A stretch of DNA of 64,000 nt from Thiodiazotropha sp050305635 (GTDB taxonomy: Bacteria; Pseudomonadota; Gammaproteobacteria; Chromatiales; Chromatiaceae): NCBI GenBank assembly GCA_050305635.1, contig JBNLFS010000065.1, positions 1-64,000 of the forward strand, read 5' to 3'. Shown piece by piece: positions 52,619 through 60,542 of the stretch (position 1 is its first letter; every line of letters begins with the position of its first letter). Made by a program: the position numbers and the translations under genes. The notes under the pieces are model-generated. The model searched no databases. It saw nothing but the letters and a program-made list of their open reading frames with translations, and was not told the DNA's origin.

Positions 52619-52769
52619 AAAGTAACCAACTTTATTCGTGCCAACTTCGCTTAATCGGTACGGGACTCGATGCATGGTTACCTACTTTATATTTTTCTCG
52701 TTGCGCAATAACTGTATAATTGCAGTGAAAATACTTAAGAAAAGTTACCAACTTTGTTTTGTTGCTACA
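52619..52769 (+). repeat. Tn7-like left end with three spaced TnsB-type sites
   Basis: Inverse copies of the right-end core are at 52620-52627 (AAGTAACC), 52676-52682 (GGTTACC) and 52742-52749 (AAGTTACC), 56-66 bp apart, and the end is TTGCTACA. Three separated sites over about 150 bp is the arrangement of the Tn7 left end. Confidence 0.9.
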
Positions 52770-52774
52770 GCTAT
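52770..52774. repeat. Tn7-like target duplication, distal side
   Basis: GCTAT directly after the terminal ACA; identical to 39669-39673. Its last two bases are the AT of the start codon of the next gene. Confidence 0.92.
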
Positions 52775-53669
52775 GCGCCAACAAAGGAATTTGGCTCAGT
52801 TTTGTGAAAACAACATTGTTGATATCCCCAAAAGTCTCTTCGAAATGCGGGATGTCAAACCATTACTTTTCGATAGTGAATCTTCGATTTTTTATAAAGA
52901 TCTGGAAAATGATCTGGTTAATATCGAGTTTCATACATCAGTTCCTTGTATTGTATATATCGAGACCGGGATCGAGGTCATTACTACATGCTACAACGAA
53001 ATATTTGAGATTGGTCCTGGTGAGGCAATATTTTTACCCAAGGGACTTAATTTGTATTCGGACTATATCCATAAAGGAAAAGGATTAAATGCTTTTCTAT
53101 TGTTCTTTGGTTCGGATGTGCTGTCTAGGTTTCTATCCACTGGGCCTTTACGATCGGTTTCAGTTTTAAATGAGGAAGCCATCTTTAAGATGAAGGTGAA
53201 TGGGGTCGTCGAGAAGTATTTCGAAACCTTGTACTCTGATTATGGATATTTAAAGAACTCGCCTCATCTTCTACAGCTAAAGCTTCTGGAGTTATTGTAT
53301 TTGCTTGATATTCATGATGATGGAAACTTGAGAAGCAGCTTGTTAGCCGTTCAGAGAGGCGGTGCAAAGAGAAATATCAAGCGATTAATGGATCAATATG
53401 CTGTATCCAACTTGAGTGCGAAAGAACTTGCTGTTTTATCTGGGCGGAGTGTTTCCTCATTTAATAGAGATTTTAAGGCACTTTTCGGCACCACTCCAAA
53501 GCAGTGGTTGATAGAGCGGCGTATGGCGCATGCGCTTTCGTTGCTGTCAAATCAATGGTCTGTAACAGCTACCGCCACTGAAATCGGGTATAACAATGTT
53601 TCGCACTTTATAGCTGCGTTTAAGAAACACTACGGGAAAACTCCGCACCAGATAAAGCTCGATAATTAA
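52773..53669 (+). CDS. AraC-family transcriptional regulator next to the transposon end
   Basis: A 298-residue protein with an N-terminal ligand-type domain (about 20-170) and a C-terminal AraC HTH (about 200-298): 'NLSAKELAVLSGRSVSSFNRDFKALFGTTPKQWLIERRMAHALSLL' (two helices) and 'VTATATEIGYNNVSHFIAAFKKHYGKTPHQIK'. ATG 52773 overlaps the target duplication; the frame continues upstream through the transposon's left end, so only this or a later start can be native. No Shine-Dalgarno is visible. The gene is strikingly AT-rich compared with glmS, hence probably acquired. Confidence 0.8.
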   Translation: MRQQRNLAQFCENNIVDIPKSLFEMRDVKPLLFDSESSIFYKDLENDLVNIEFHTSVPCIVYIETGIEVITTCYNEIFEIGPGEAIFLPKGLNLYSDYIHKGKGLNAFLLFFGSDVLSRFLSTGPLRSVSVLNEEAIFKMKVNGVVEKYFETLYSDYGYLKNSPHLLQLKLLELLYLLDIHDDGNLRSSLLAVQRGGAKRNIKRLMDQYAVSNLSAKELAVLSGRSVSSFNRDFKALFGTTPKQWLIERRMAHALSLLSNQWSVTATATEIGYNNVSHFIAAFKKHYGKTPHQIKLDN

Positions 53670-53759
53670 TCAGAAAACCGTATTTTTGGCTGTTTCTTGG
53701 TAGTGAGAATGCTTTTTTGCAATTACTGTATTTCCTCGCATAGATTTTAGGAGATAGAA

Positions 53760-54050
53760 ATGAGCAAAAAAGTCGTAATTGAGTCTACGCTTAGAGACGG
53801 TATTCTAAGTAACCTGATGATCTTTCTAAAGAAGAACTTACCACATGTTCGGGGTTTTGATGGTTGTTTGAGGGTGACGGTTTTCTTAGACAGTGAAGCC
53901 AGGAGAATGATCTTTGATGAAGAGTGGTTGTCTGTTGAGGCTCATCAGAAATACATAAGCACCATTGCGAGTAATGGCATTATGAACGAATTGGTTTCAT
54001 TTCTTGAGGCGCCGCCAGAAATTAAATATCTTGACCGTGTAAGCATATGA
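53760..54050 (+). CDS. Antibiotic biosynthesis monooxygenase (ABM)-like small protein
   Basis: A 96-residue protein with the ferredoxin-like ABM pattern: 'RDGILSNLMIFLKKNLPHVRGFDGCLRVTVFLDSE' (in two blocks), 'FDEEWLSVEAHQKYISTIASNG' and a C-terminal 'PPEIKYLDRVSI'. ABM proteins are dimeric, cofactor-poor monooxygenases or quinol-type oxidases. AGGAG precedes ATG 53760. It follows the AraC gene by 90 bp and shares its AT-rich composition, so the two probably form one acquired unit. Confidence 0.75.
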   Translation: MSKKVVIESTLRDGILSNLMIFLKKNLPHVRGFDGCLRVTVFLDSEARRMIFDEEWLSVEAHQKYISTIASNGIMNELVSFLEAPPEIKYLDRVSI

Positions 54051-54078
54051 TCCAAGTTGCTTGATAGTGCCCATCCGC

Positions 54079-54107
54079 AACCGCGTATTATGATGCGCGG
54101 TTTCTCT
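54079..54107 (+). terminator. Probable terminator after the ABM gene
   Basis: AACCGCG (54079-54085) pairs with CGCGGTT (54096-54102), with a 10-base loop and then TCTCT. It lies 29 bp after the stop codon. The rest of 54051-54354 shows no gene or other structure to me. Confidence 0.5.
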
Positions 54108-54354
54108 GCAGGGAAGCATCCGAGTGTCCGATGTTAAAAATCGAGATCGATATTACCTGTGCTGGCATGGTCAGCTTATAGCCGAATGTTGATGTGGAAG
54201 ATGTCTGCTCGAAACAGCCACTTCAGCCGTTAAGACGCTGCAATGGGATGTCACCCAGTGGGCAATTCCAATTGATTGTTGGTATATTGGTTTTCTGTAA
54301 CGGACATTATTCCGACTGAATACAAAATGCCCCACACTCAAAGGGATCTGAAGG

Positions 54355-55638
54355 ATGCACATCGTCATTATTTTGCTGATTCTCGCCATCGTCATTTACC
54401 TGGTCTATCAATCGAATTCGAGCGGCACTGCGGAAGAGTCTGCACCACAACCATGGGTATCGACAGATCGTCAATCAAGAGGATTCGATGGCAATCGTCT
54501 GGTTTACATCTCCCATGGCAAACTCTTTATGAAGAACGGTGACAACGACCCCCAGGAGGTGCAGAGTCCCTATGTGCAGGAGATGATGGACCGTGTGGAA
54601 CGCGCCAAGCAACGCCACAGCTGGAAGCAAGGGACCGCGTTCGAGTCTTCCTTCACCGGCAGAGGCTCCGATCGACCCAGTGAGCAACAGGGTTTGAATG
54701 CCACCTCAGCCCAATTCACATCCGATGGCAAACTGCTCTACTTCCTGCGCGATAACAACGTGGGCGGCCTGTTCGAATACGATCTCGAAAGCGGTACCGA
54801 GAAACGATTGCTGCACCAGCAGCGTCTATTGCTGGGGGACCTCAGTGTCGATCGCAGCGGGGCTCGCATACTCTGTTCCCGGGAGGGCGACAACGGCACC
54901 GCCAGCATCGCCCTGATGAACCTGGACGGCAGCGACTATCAGGAGATTACCGGCGGTGATACCGTGGATTGTGCCCCCGCATGGATGACTGATGATCCTG
55001 ACCATATCGTCTTCCAGTCCTCGGGTGTGGCGCGTAGCGATGAGGGCTATGTCATCGCTCTGGGTCCTGCCAGCATTCAGATGCTTGATCTGAACAATCG
55101 CGAGTTGATCTCCGTGCTCGAGGATGACAGGGTCGACTATCTGCAGCCCAAGGTCAGTCCAGGCGGCGATCTGTTGTTCATCCGCCGCCCCTACGAGCCG
55201 CCACGCTACACTGGTGGAAACATCCTGATGGACTTTCTGCTCTTCCCCTTTCGGCTGCTCAGGGCCGTCTTCCACTACCTCAATTTCTTTTCTCTGATGT
55301 ATTCCCGTAAGCCGTTGACCAGCGCCTCCGGGCCAAAGGTTCAGGCCGATTTGAAAGAGCTATTGATCAAGGGAAAGCGCATTGATGCGGAGAATGCGCT
55401 GAAGAAGGAGCAGCGGATTAACGGTGTGCATTCCCTGGTGCCCCGCTCCTGGCAGTTGGTGAAAAGAACACGAAATGGTGAGGAACAGGTACTTGCCACC
55501 AATGTGGCCTCCTTTGACATCATGCGCGATGGGAAGATCATTTTCAGCAACGGTTATGGTGTCTTCGTACTGAATGAATCCGATGGCGCGCAGGTTGTTT
55601 TGCGCGGCAAGCTTATTACGGATCTGATAGCGCAATAA
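54355..55638 (+). CDS. Membrane-anchored beta-propeller protein, unknown function
   Basis: A 427-residue protein. An N-terminal TM anchor (about 2-20, MHIVIILLILAIVIYLVYQ) precedes TolB/PD40-like repeats: 'SAQFTSDGKLLYFLRDN', 'DLSVDRSGARILCSRE', 'APAWMTDDPDHIVFQSSG', 'QPKVSPGGDLLFIRRP'. A second hydrophobic stretch is at about 288-312. It faces the periplasm or cytoplasm; orientation is not clear. First gene of ordinary GC composition after the transposon region. No recognised partner. Confidence 0.7.
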   Translation: MHIVIILLILAIVIYLVYQSNSSGTAEESAPQPWVSTDRQSRGFDGNRLVYISHGKLFMKNGDNDPQEVQSPYVQEMMDRVERAKQRHSWKQGTAFESSFTGRGSDRPSEQQGLNATSAQFTSDGKLLYFLRDNNVGGLFEYDLESGTEKRLLHQQRLLLGDLSVDRSGARILCSREGDNGTASIALMNLDGSDYQEITGGDTVDCAPAWMTDDPDHIVFQSSGVARSDEGYVIALGPASIQMLDLNNRELISVLEDDRVDYLQPKVSPGGDLLFIRRPYEPPRYTGGNILMDFLLFPFRLLRAVFHYLNFFSLMYSRKPLTSASGPKVQADLKELLIKGKRIDAENALKKEQRINGVHSLVPRSWQLVKRTRNGEEQVLATNVASFDIMRDGKIIFSNGYGVFVLNESDGAQVVLRGKLITDLIAQ

Positions 55639-55683
55639 CGAATGAACAGCCTGTGAGTCGATGGAGTATCTACAAATGCGTTG

Positions 55684-56799
55684 TTAGGGTGTTTTAACTC
55701 GGGAGATCAGCTTGGTGCGTACTGCCAGTTCGGTGATTCCATTCACGATATGCTCCGCCTGCTTTCGGTAGAAGCCCTTTTGTTGTTCGGTTATTTGACC
55801 GATCAACCAGACCGTCATAATGACACACGCCCAAACTTGCCAAAGATAGAGCGATGTTTCCGGGTTGCCATCAATGATGACGGTGTAAAGCCAAAGCAGC
55901 GGCTGGTGGGTGAGGTATAGCACGAAGGTATACCCGGCCACATAGCGAATCGGCTTCTCCAGGGGCAAAAATAGTCCGCCGATCTGCTGGCTGATGGCGC
56001 GGAAGCCTGCAAAATTAAGCATAACCAGTAACCCCAACAACCAATCGCTGACGAACCTGCGGGAATATGCAAGCTGATAGTAGTATTCAGAGCCAATGAG
56101 TTCCTTTAGCCAGATGCTGCATTCCTTCTCCATATCAAAAGCGTGGAACAACACAATGGCAATGATACTAGCTGTAAAAAGCACCCAGCCAGACCGGATG
56201 CTTAGCCTCGACAAATTCTTGCTGTGGTAGAGATAGACGCCCATCCACCATATTGGAGCAAGTAGTAGCACCTTAGGTCCTAAAAGCGCAACGGTTGCCA
56301 GCACGAGTATCAACCGTTTGTACCCCCTTGTGAAGGTAATGATGCCGAAAGCTATGTAGTACCAAACTTCATAGTTTAGTGACCAATAAGCGACATTTGA
56401 AAAAGTTGTAATCGAGATGTTCCAAAGTTCATTTAAAAACGCGAGGCTCGAGAATATACGCAAGATAAAGTAATCGTTTGTTGTCTTCTCAGCGTAAAAT
56501 TGTGTATCGATATACTGCCCTATTAGATCGGCAGCGAGGGTAATCAAAAGGGCGACTGGTACCACGGAGTAAATCCGCGCCAGTCGACTTATTGCGTAAT
56601 TTCGAAGCTGCTTCTCCTTGGTGGAAGTCACATACGCAATTACAAAACCCGACAACACGAAAAATAGCATGACCGCACTGTGTCCATACGCGGGGAGTCG
56701 CGTTGAAATGATGCCGCTGTCGTTGGTGTGAGTGGCCAGGACCATCAGCGCTGCCGCGAAGCGAACAAGGTCCAGGTAGAGGGAAAATTCTTTGTTCAT
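55684..56799 (-). CDS. Acyltransferase 3 family membrane protein
   Basis: A 371-residue protein with about ten TM helices. The start 'NKEFSLYLDLVRFAAALMVLATHT' has the family Arg and the His of the catalytic loop, and 'YGHSAVMLFFVLSGFVIAY' is the typical second block (OafA/NodX-like). Such proteins O-acylate surface polysaccharides or lipids. It is convergent with the beta-propeller gene and AT-richer than the average. No glycan genes are nearby. Confidence 0.88.
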   Translation of the reverse strand: MNKEFSLYLDLVRFAAALMVLATHTNDSGIISTRLPAYGHSAVMLFFVLSGFVIAYVTSTKEKQLRNYAISRLARIYSVVPVALLITLAADLIGQYIDTQFYAEKTTNDYFILRIFSSLAFLNELWNISITTFSNVAYWSLNYEVWYYIAFGIITFTRGYKRLILVLATVALLGPKVLLLAPIWWMGVYLYHSKNLSRLSIRSGWVLFTASIIAIVLFHAFDMEKECSIWLKELIGSEYYYQLAYSRRFVSDWLLGLLVMLNFAGFRAISQQIGGLFLPLEKPIRYVAGYTFVLYLTHQPLLWLYTVIIDGNPETSLYLWQVWACVIMTVWLIGQITEQQKGFYRKQAEHIVNGITELAVRTKLISRVKTP

Positions 56800-57245
56800 T
56801 TGGTGGCAGTACCCGACTAATTACCAGGCAAGGATAGACTCAACATTCATGCTTCACAAGCCGGAAAATCAGAGAGAGTTGCAGGGGGACATGGTTATCG
56901 ATAATGGTAGTCTGCGAGCAAGGGCTCGAGCAATGGTGCTATTAGCCATCAGGCTCGTGAAAGGAGAGCCTTGTATGTCTCGAGTGTGACATTACTCTTT
57001 GATATATGTGATGTTTGGGGTCGGCGGAAACTTCATGCCTGACGTACCAGAGTAGGCGTGTCCAGTTTACACGATACGCCAAAGACTATAATCTTGTGTA
57101 TGACATGAGTGCTTCGCGGGCGGGGTTCCGTGATGATTGTTCGCGTCAAATCCTGCAAAATTCAGTCAATACGATTGGGTACTTGATTCCAGCGCCATAC
57201 AGCTTAGAGTATTCCCCGGGCCCTGAGTTAATGTGAAAAATTTCC
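56800..57245. other. Intergenic region, nothing recognised
   Basis: About 445 bp between the acyltransferase start and the carbonic anhydrase. Short open frames do not resemble proteins, and no clear promoter or RNA element is seen. It should contain both promoters. Confidence 0.3.
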
Positions 57246-57881
57246 ATGGAAAAACTAGTCAAAGGTTTCCTTAAATTTCGCAGTGAGGTGTTTGAAGAGA
57301 AAAAGGCGCTCTTTTCCAAACTGTCGAGCCAGCAGTCTCCGCGTGCGTTGTTCATCACCTGCTCCGACTCGCGTGTGGATCCAACACTCCTGACTCAGAC
57401 CGATCCGGGTGAGCTGTTCATCCTGCGTAACGCCGGTAATATCGTACCGCCTTACGGGTCCATGCTGGGCAGCAGTACCGCGACCATCGAATACGCCATG
57501 GCTGTGCTGGAAGTGCCGCACATCATTGTCTGCGGACATACCGATTGCGCGGTGATGAAAGCACTGCTGCAGCCTGAATCGGTGCAGGATCTGCCTGCGG
57601 TGCGAGCCTGGGTGGCTCAGGGCGAGACCACGCGGCGGATCATGCAGGATCACCACGATCATGACGATTCGGATGATCGGTTGCTCATTGCCACCCAGGA
57701 AAATGTTCGTGCGCAACTCGATAATCTTCGCACTCATCCCTCCGTGGCGCTGCACCTTCGCAAAGGCAAGGTGGAATTGCACGGATGGGTCTACTCCATC
57801 TCGACCGGGGATGTCTGGGTCTACGATTTCGACACCGAGCAGTTCATGCCCCTGGCCGAGAAGCAGACGGGTTCTTCGTAG
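57246..57881 (+). CDS. Beta-class carbonic anhydrase
   Basis: A 211-residue enzyme converting CO2 and water to bicarbonate. Zinc ligands Cys39 (ITCSDSR), His98 and Cys101 (VCGHTDC), with the Asp41-Arg43 dyad, are all present. 'GELFILRNAGNIVPPYG' is typical of the plant-type clade. No signal peptide, so cytoplasmic; it may feed carbon fixation or anaplerosis. No carboxysome genes nearby. Confidence 0.95.
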   Translation: MEKLVKGFLKFRSEVFEEKKALFSKLSSQQSPRALFITCSDSRVDPTLLTQTDPGELFILRNAGNIVPPYGSMLGSSTATIEYAMAVLEVPHIIVCGHTDCAVMKALLQPESVQDLPAVRAWVAQGETTRRIMQDHHDHDDSDDRLLIATQENVRAQLDNLRTHPSVALHLRKGKVELHGWVYSISTGDVWVYDFDTEQFMPLAEKQTGSS

Positions 57882-58059
57882 GCCTACCCTTCGAAAACCC
57901 GCGGTACACTCAAGGGCTTCAGCACAGGCTGTCTCCTGATGGCGTGTGAGGCCCTCAACAGGAAGCTGAGCTTTCCTCGGATTTGTCCGATTAGCTTGCT
58001 CGACTTGTGATGATCACCCATGCTGTCGCTGAATCCTCAGCCCAGCCATCCACAGGTGC

Positions 58060-58527
58060 TCAGCCATAAGCGGCCACCTGAGATGCCAGGCGGTTGAGGG
58101 TTTGGATCAGACTGGATCCCATGACTTCATCCGGATTCACCGGGCGGGCCTGTGCGGCCATCACCGTACCCGGGTCTCGTGGCCGGCTCGCGGGCATCAG
58201 TTCACCGGGGCCTACGGGTCCGCTGCCAGGAATAGTACGCGCGGCAGCCTGGCTGTCCCAGGGCATCAGCAAGAGTTCGTCTTCCTCGATCTCCATGAGA
58301 TCGCTACCTGGGATGCCCAGGCGCTTTCCTCCCCCCGCGATCCAACCGTCAAAGCCTGCAGGCAAACTCACCTTGTGGCTCGCGGCGAGCGTGAGCAGGG
58401 TGCGCGCGGGGTTGGACTGGGGTCTGCGCATCTGACTGCAGCTTACGATACGGGAGACGGCCCGGTGTGCGAGATTCGAGGGTACGCCTGACTGGGTGAG
58501 AAAAAGGTAGAGCGTCGTGACTTTCAT
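58060..58527 (-). CDS. Hypothetical protein with Pro/Gly-rich C-terminal half
   Basis: A 155-residue protein from ATG 58527, preceded by AGGAGG at good distance, which supports it as a real gene. The N-terminal half is basic; the middle ('DLMEIEEDELLLMPWDSQAAA') is acidic and the C-terminal half has Pro/Arg-rich repeats of the type 'PGxLMPASRPRDPGTVM'. No family recognised. A plus-strand frame over the same region lacks a ribosome-binding site. Confidence 0.5.
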   Translation of the reverse strand: MKVTTLYLFLTQSGVPSNLAHRAVSRIVSCSQMRRPQSNPARTLLTLAASHKVSLPAGFDGWIAGGGKRLGIPGSDLMEIEEDELLLMPWDSQAAARTIPGSGPVGPGELMPASRPRDPGTVMAAQARPVNPDEVMGSSLIQTLNRLASQVAAYG

Positions 58528-59018
58528 TTGCGTCCTCCTGGAATTGACCGGATTGCAGTTTTGACCGGGCCGGGATACGCGAGGAAACGATCAGGACAGC
58601 ATGCCCGCAACAGGTTTTCACATTCTGTTTATGTGTAATTTAGGGTGTTGGTCCCGTTTAGCCAGGTAATATTCACAATGGGTGTGTATTAGTGCCATGG
58701 ATATGTTCACATTGAGTTTCCCGGGTTCCGCTTTGCTGCACCCGGGCTACGGGAGTGTTGCTGTAGGAACGGGGGATGTTCTGGCCGCTATTCTCGATCC
58801 AGCCATGAATCCTCTTTTTGGTGATCATGCCGCCGCTGGGTGAGTCAGCGACACACCTCATGGGTTCGACCCTATGCCAGGGTTCATGCCGGATTGGGCG
58901 CAATACCCTGGCAATGCCTGCATTGAACAGGTCGAGGCACCCTGATAGGGTGCTTTCAGCGGTGATTTTGATCGACCGCGAATGGCCTAGGGTCATTTCC
59001 AACAACCGGGGTGTAACG
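58528..59018. other. Intergenic region with one REP copy
   Basis: About 490 bp. The REP palindrome at 58720-58746 is the only clear element. Open frames here have no protein-like features. Confidence 0.4.
58720..58746. repeat. REP-like palindrome 4
   Basis: CCCGGGT-TCCGCTTTGCTGC-ACCCGGG followed by CTACGGG; the same family as 1882-1908. Confidence 0.65.
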
Positions 59019-59396
59019 ATGAAAAAATGGGTGTTTTGTCTCACGACGCTACTGCTGGGTACGGCCAATCTGCAAGCGGCTGATGTGGCCCGGGAACCGT
59101 GGGTCGAAGGGATGAAAAAAATCCTCCCTGAGCTGTTCTGCAGGGATTCTGCGAGCTACTTCAGGCAATGCTTCGACATCAGTTCGGAAAAGTGCTTCGA
59201 AATGGCCGCCTCGGTCACAGAGCGCTGTCTGGATGAAAATCTGGATCAGATTCCCGCAACGCTGAAACAGCCCGATGACGGCCAGATGTGGGGACAGAAG
59301 ATCGGTTCCTGTGCCGGTATCCGTTTTGAAGGCGGGTTGATCCAGTACAGAAACTCGAATCCGAAGTGCAACGACGCATCCAACTGGCGTCAATGA
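59019..59396 (+). CDS. Small exported cysteine-containing protein
   Basis: A 125-residue protein from ATG 59019, chosen because a signal peptide follows (MKKWVFCLTTLLLGTANLQA-AD); the frame extends to 58818. The mature part has six Cys (in 'LFCRDSASYFRQCFDISSEKCFEMAASVTERC', then 'GSCAG' and 'NPKCND'), probably three disulfides. No family name is known to me; similar short proteins occur in gammaproteobacteria. Periplasmic or secreted. Confidence 0.7.
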   Translation: MKKWVFCLTTLLLGTANLQAADVAREPWVEGMKKILPELFCRDSASYFRQCFDISSEKCFEMAASVTERCLDENLDQIPATLKQPDDGQMWGQKIGSCAGIRFEGGLIQYRNSNPKCNDASNWRQ

Positions 59397-59622
59397 TCGG
59401 CCCATAGTGCCAGTGACATTTCAGTAAAGCCGAATCCGGCATATGCTGGGTTGACGAATCAGCGGGGCGATTGCGGGTTGTCTGAGTTGTATTTACACGG
59501 GGTGCCGGATTCTTGTTGACCCCGACAAGGACCTACACAGCGGTGTCCTCAACGGGACGGCTGCCAGGATATTCGTTCGAGCCGGATCACCTTCACGGAC
59601 AGTATCAGGGATAGCCGCAACA

Positions 59623-60255
59623 ATGAGTCAGTCCACTTCACGCAGAGCTGCACGACAAAAGGGCACACTGACCCAATGGCATGACGATAAGGGATACGGC
59701 TTCATCACCCCCTTTACCGGAGACAAGCGGGTCTTCGTTCACATCAGTGCCTTCGAATATCGCAATCGCAGACCCTTGTCCGGGGATGTGCTGACCTACT
59801 CCCTGACCACGGATCAGCAAGGCAGGCCCAATGCCCGGGCGGTGTCCATCGCGGGGATGCGCAGGCGTGAGCGTAAGCGGTCGCAGGGCAGTGTAACCGC
59901 CTATGCCATCGCGGGGGTGTTCATGCTGTTCCTGGGGCTGGTGGTAGTTACCGGATATTTGCCGGTACCGGTCATGTTCTATTACTGGGTGCTCGGTGCG
60001 ATGACCTACCTTGCCTATTACTTCGACAAGTCGGCTGCCCTTGCCGGGCACTGGCGGACTCGCGAGAGCACCCTGCATTTTCTGTCACTGATAGGTGGTT
60101 GGCCGGGGGCCTTGATAGCACAAACGGCATTCCGGCATAAAACGCGCAAGCAGCCGTTCCGCGCCATATTCTGGTCGACTGTGATGATGAATAGTCTGCT
60201 TTTGACAGGGTTACTTACTGAGCAGGGTAAGGAGTTCGTTGCATCCCTTCTGTGA
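59623..60255 (+). CDS. Cold-shock domain / DUF1294 membrane protein
   Basis: A 210-residue fusion. Residues about 12-75 form a cold-shock domain with the RNP motifs 'KGYGFITPF' and 'VFVHISAF'; then a basic linker and four TM helices (about 92-205) of DUF1294, with 'YFDKSAALAGHWRTRESTLHFLSLIGGWPGALIAQ' (family block, two parts). The combination is known in gammaproteobacteria. It could bind nucleic acid at the membrane; the function is not established. Confidence 0.88.
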   Translation: MSQSTSRRAARQKGTLTQWHDDKGYGFITPFTGDKRVFVHISAFEYRNRRPLSGDVLTYSLTTDQQGRPNARAVSIAGMRRRERKRSQGSVTAYAIAGVFMLFLGLVVVTGYLPVPVMFYYWVLGAMTYLAYYFDKSAALAGHWRTRESTLHFLSLIGGWPGALIAQTAFRHKTRKQPFRAIFWSTVMMNSLLLTGLLTEQGKEFVASLL

Positions 60256-60542
60256 GGACAAACCTTCTTGATGGCTCTGCATGGTCAGACATGCTGACAC
60301 TTGATCAAGAGTTGAGTAATGGTGTGGAAAGTTTTGAGTTAATAGTGCTGAGTTTTGAGTTGATGTGTTCGCTTCGCTCAGGGTTTCTATCCCCCCCTTT
60401 CCCTGGACCTCTCCCGCCAGGGGAGAGGGGTCAAATAATCTGTGAGCACAGCGAATACCCTAACTCAAAACTACAGCGTTTATGGCTGGCAATCGCGGCC
60501 AATAAGGCAATCCTTTGCATGTGCCGGTATGTATCACCGGCC
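60256..60542. repeat. Intergenic region with an interspersed hairpin repeat
   Basis: CCTCTCCC (60408-60415) pairs with GGGGAGAGG (60420-60428). Segments of the type GTTTTGAGTT recur at about 60330-60360, with AACTCAAAACT near 60463, forming an outer inverted pair. This is a frequent kind of extragenic repeat in this bacterial group. Confidence 0.4.

Larger units (their letters stand above)
39674..52769 (+). mobile_element. Complete Tn7-like transposon in attTn7
   Basis: The 13,096-bp element begins TGTAGGATTCAAATAAAG and ends with the reverse complement TGTAGCAACAAAACAAAG. Five-base duplications (GCTAT) flank it. It inserts 26 bp after glmS with the tns end proximal to glmS, the orientation of Tn7. 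It carries tnsABCDE (39764-47425), then cargo (47582-52499) and the distal end. Both targeting proteins, TnsD for attTn7 and TnsE for replicating or conjugal DNA, are full length, so the element should be active. No CRISPR-Cas genes are present. The intact ends suggest recent insertion. Confidence 0.96.

Noticed and set aside
39674..52769. CRISPR-associated transposon hypothesis
   Set aside because: No Cas genes or repeat-spacer arrays inside the element, and canonical TnsD and TnsE are both full length.
58094..58435. Plus-strand frames opposite the hypothetical protein at 58060-58527
   Set aside because: The minus-strand gene has an AGGAGG at proper distance; the plus-strand frames have none.
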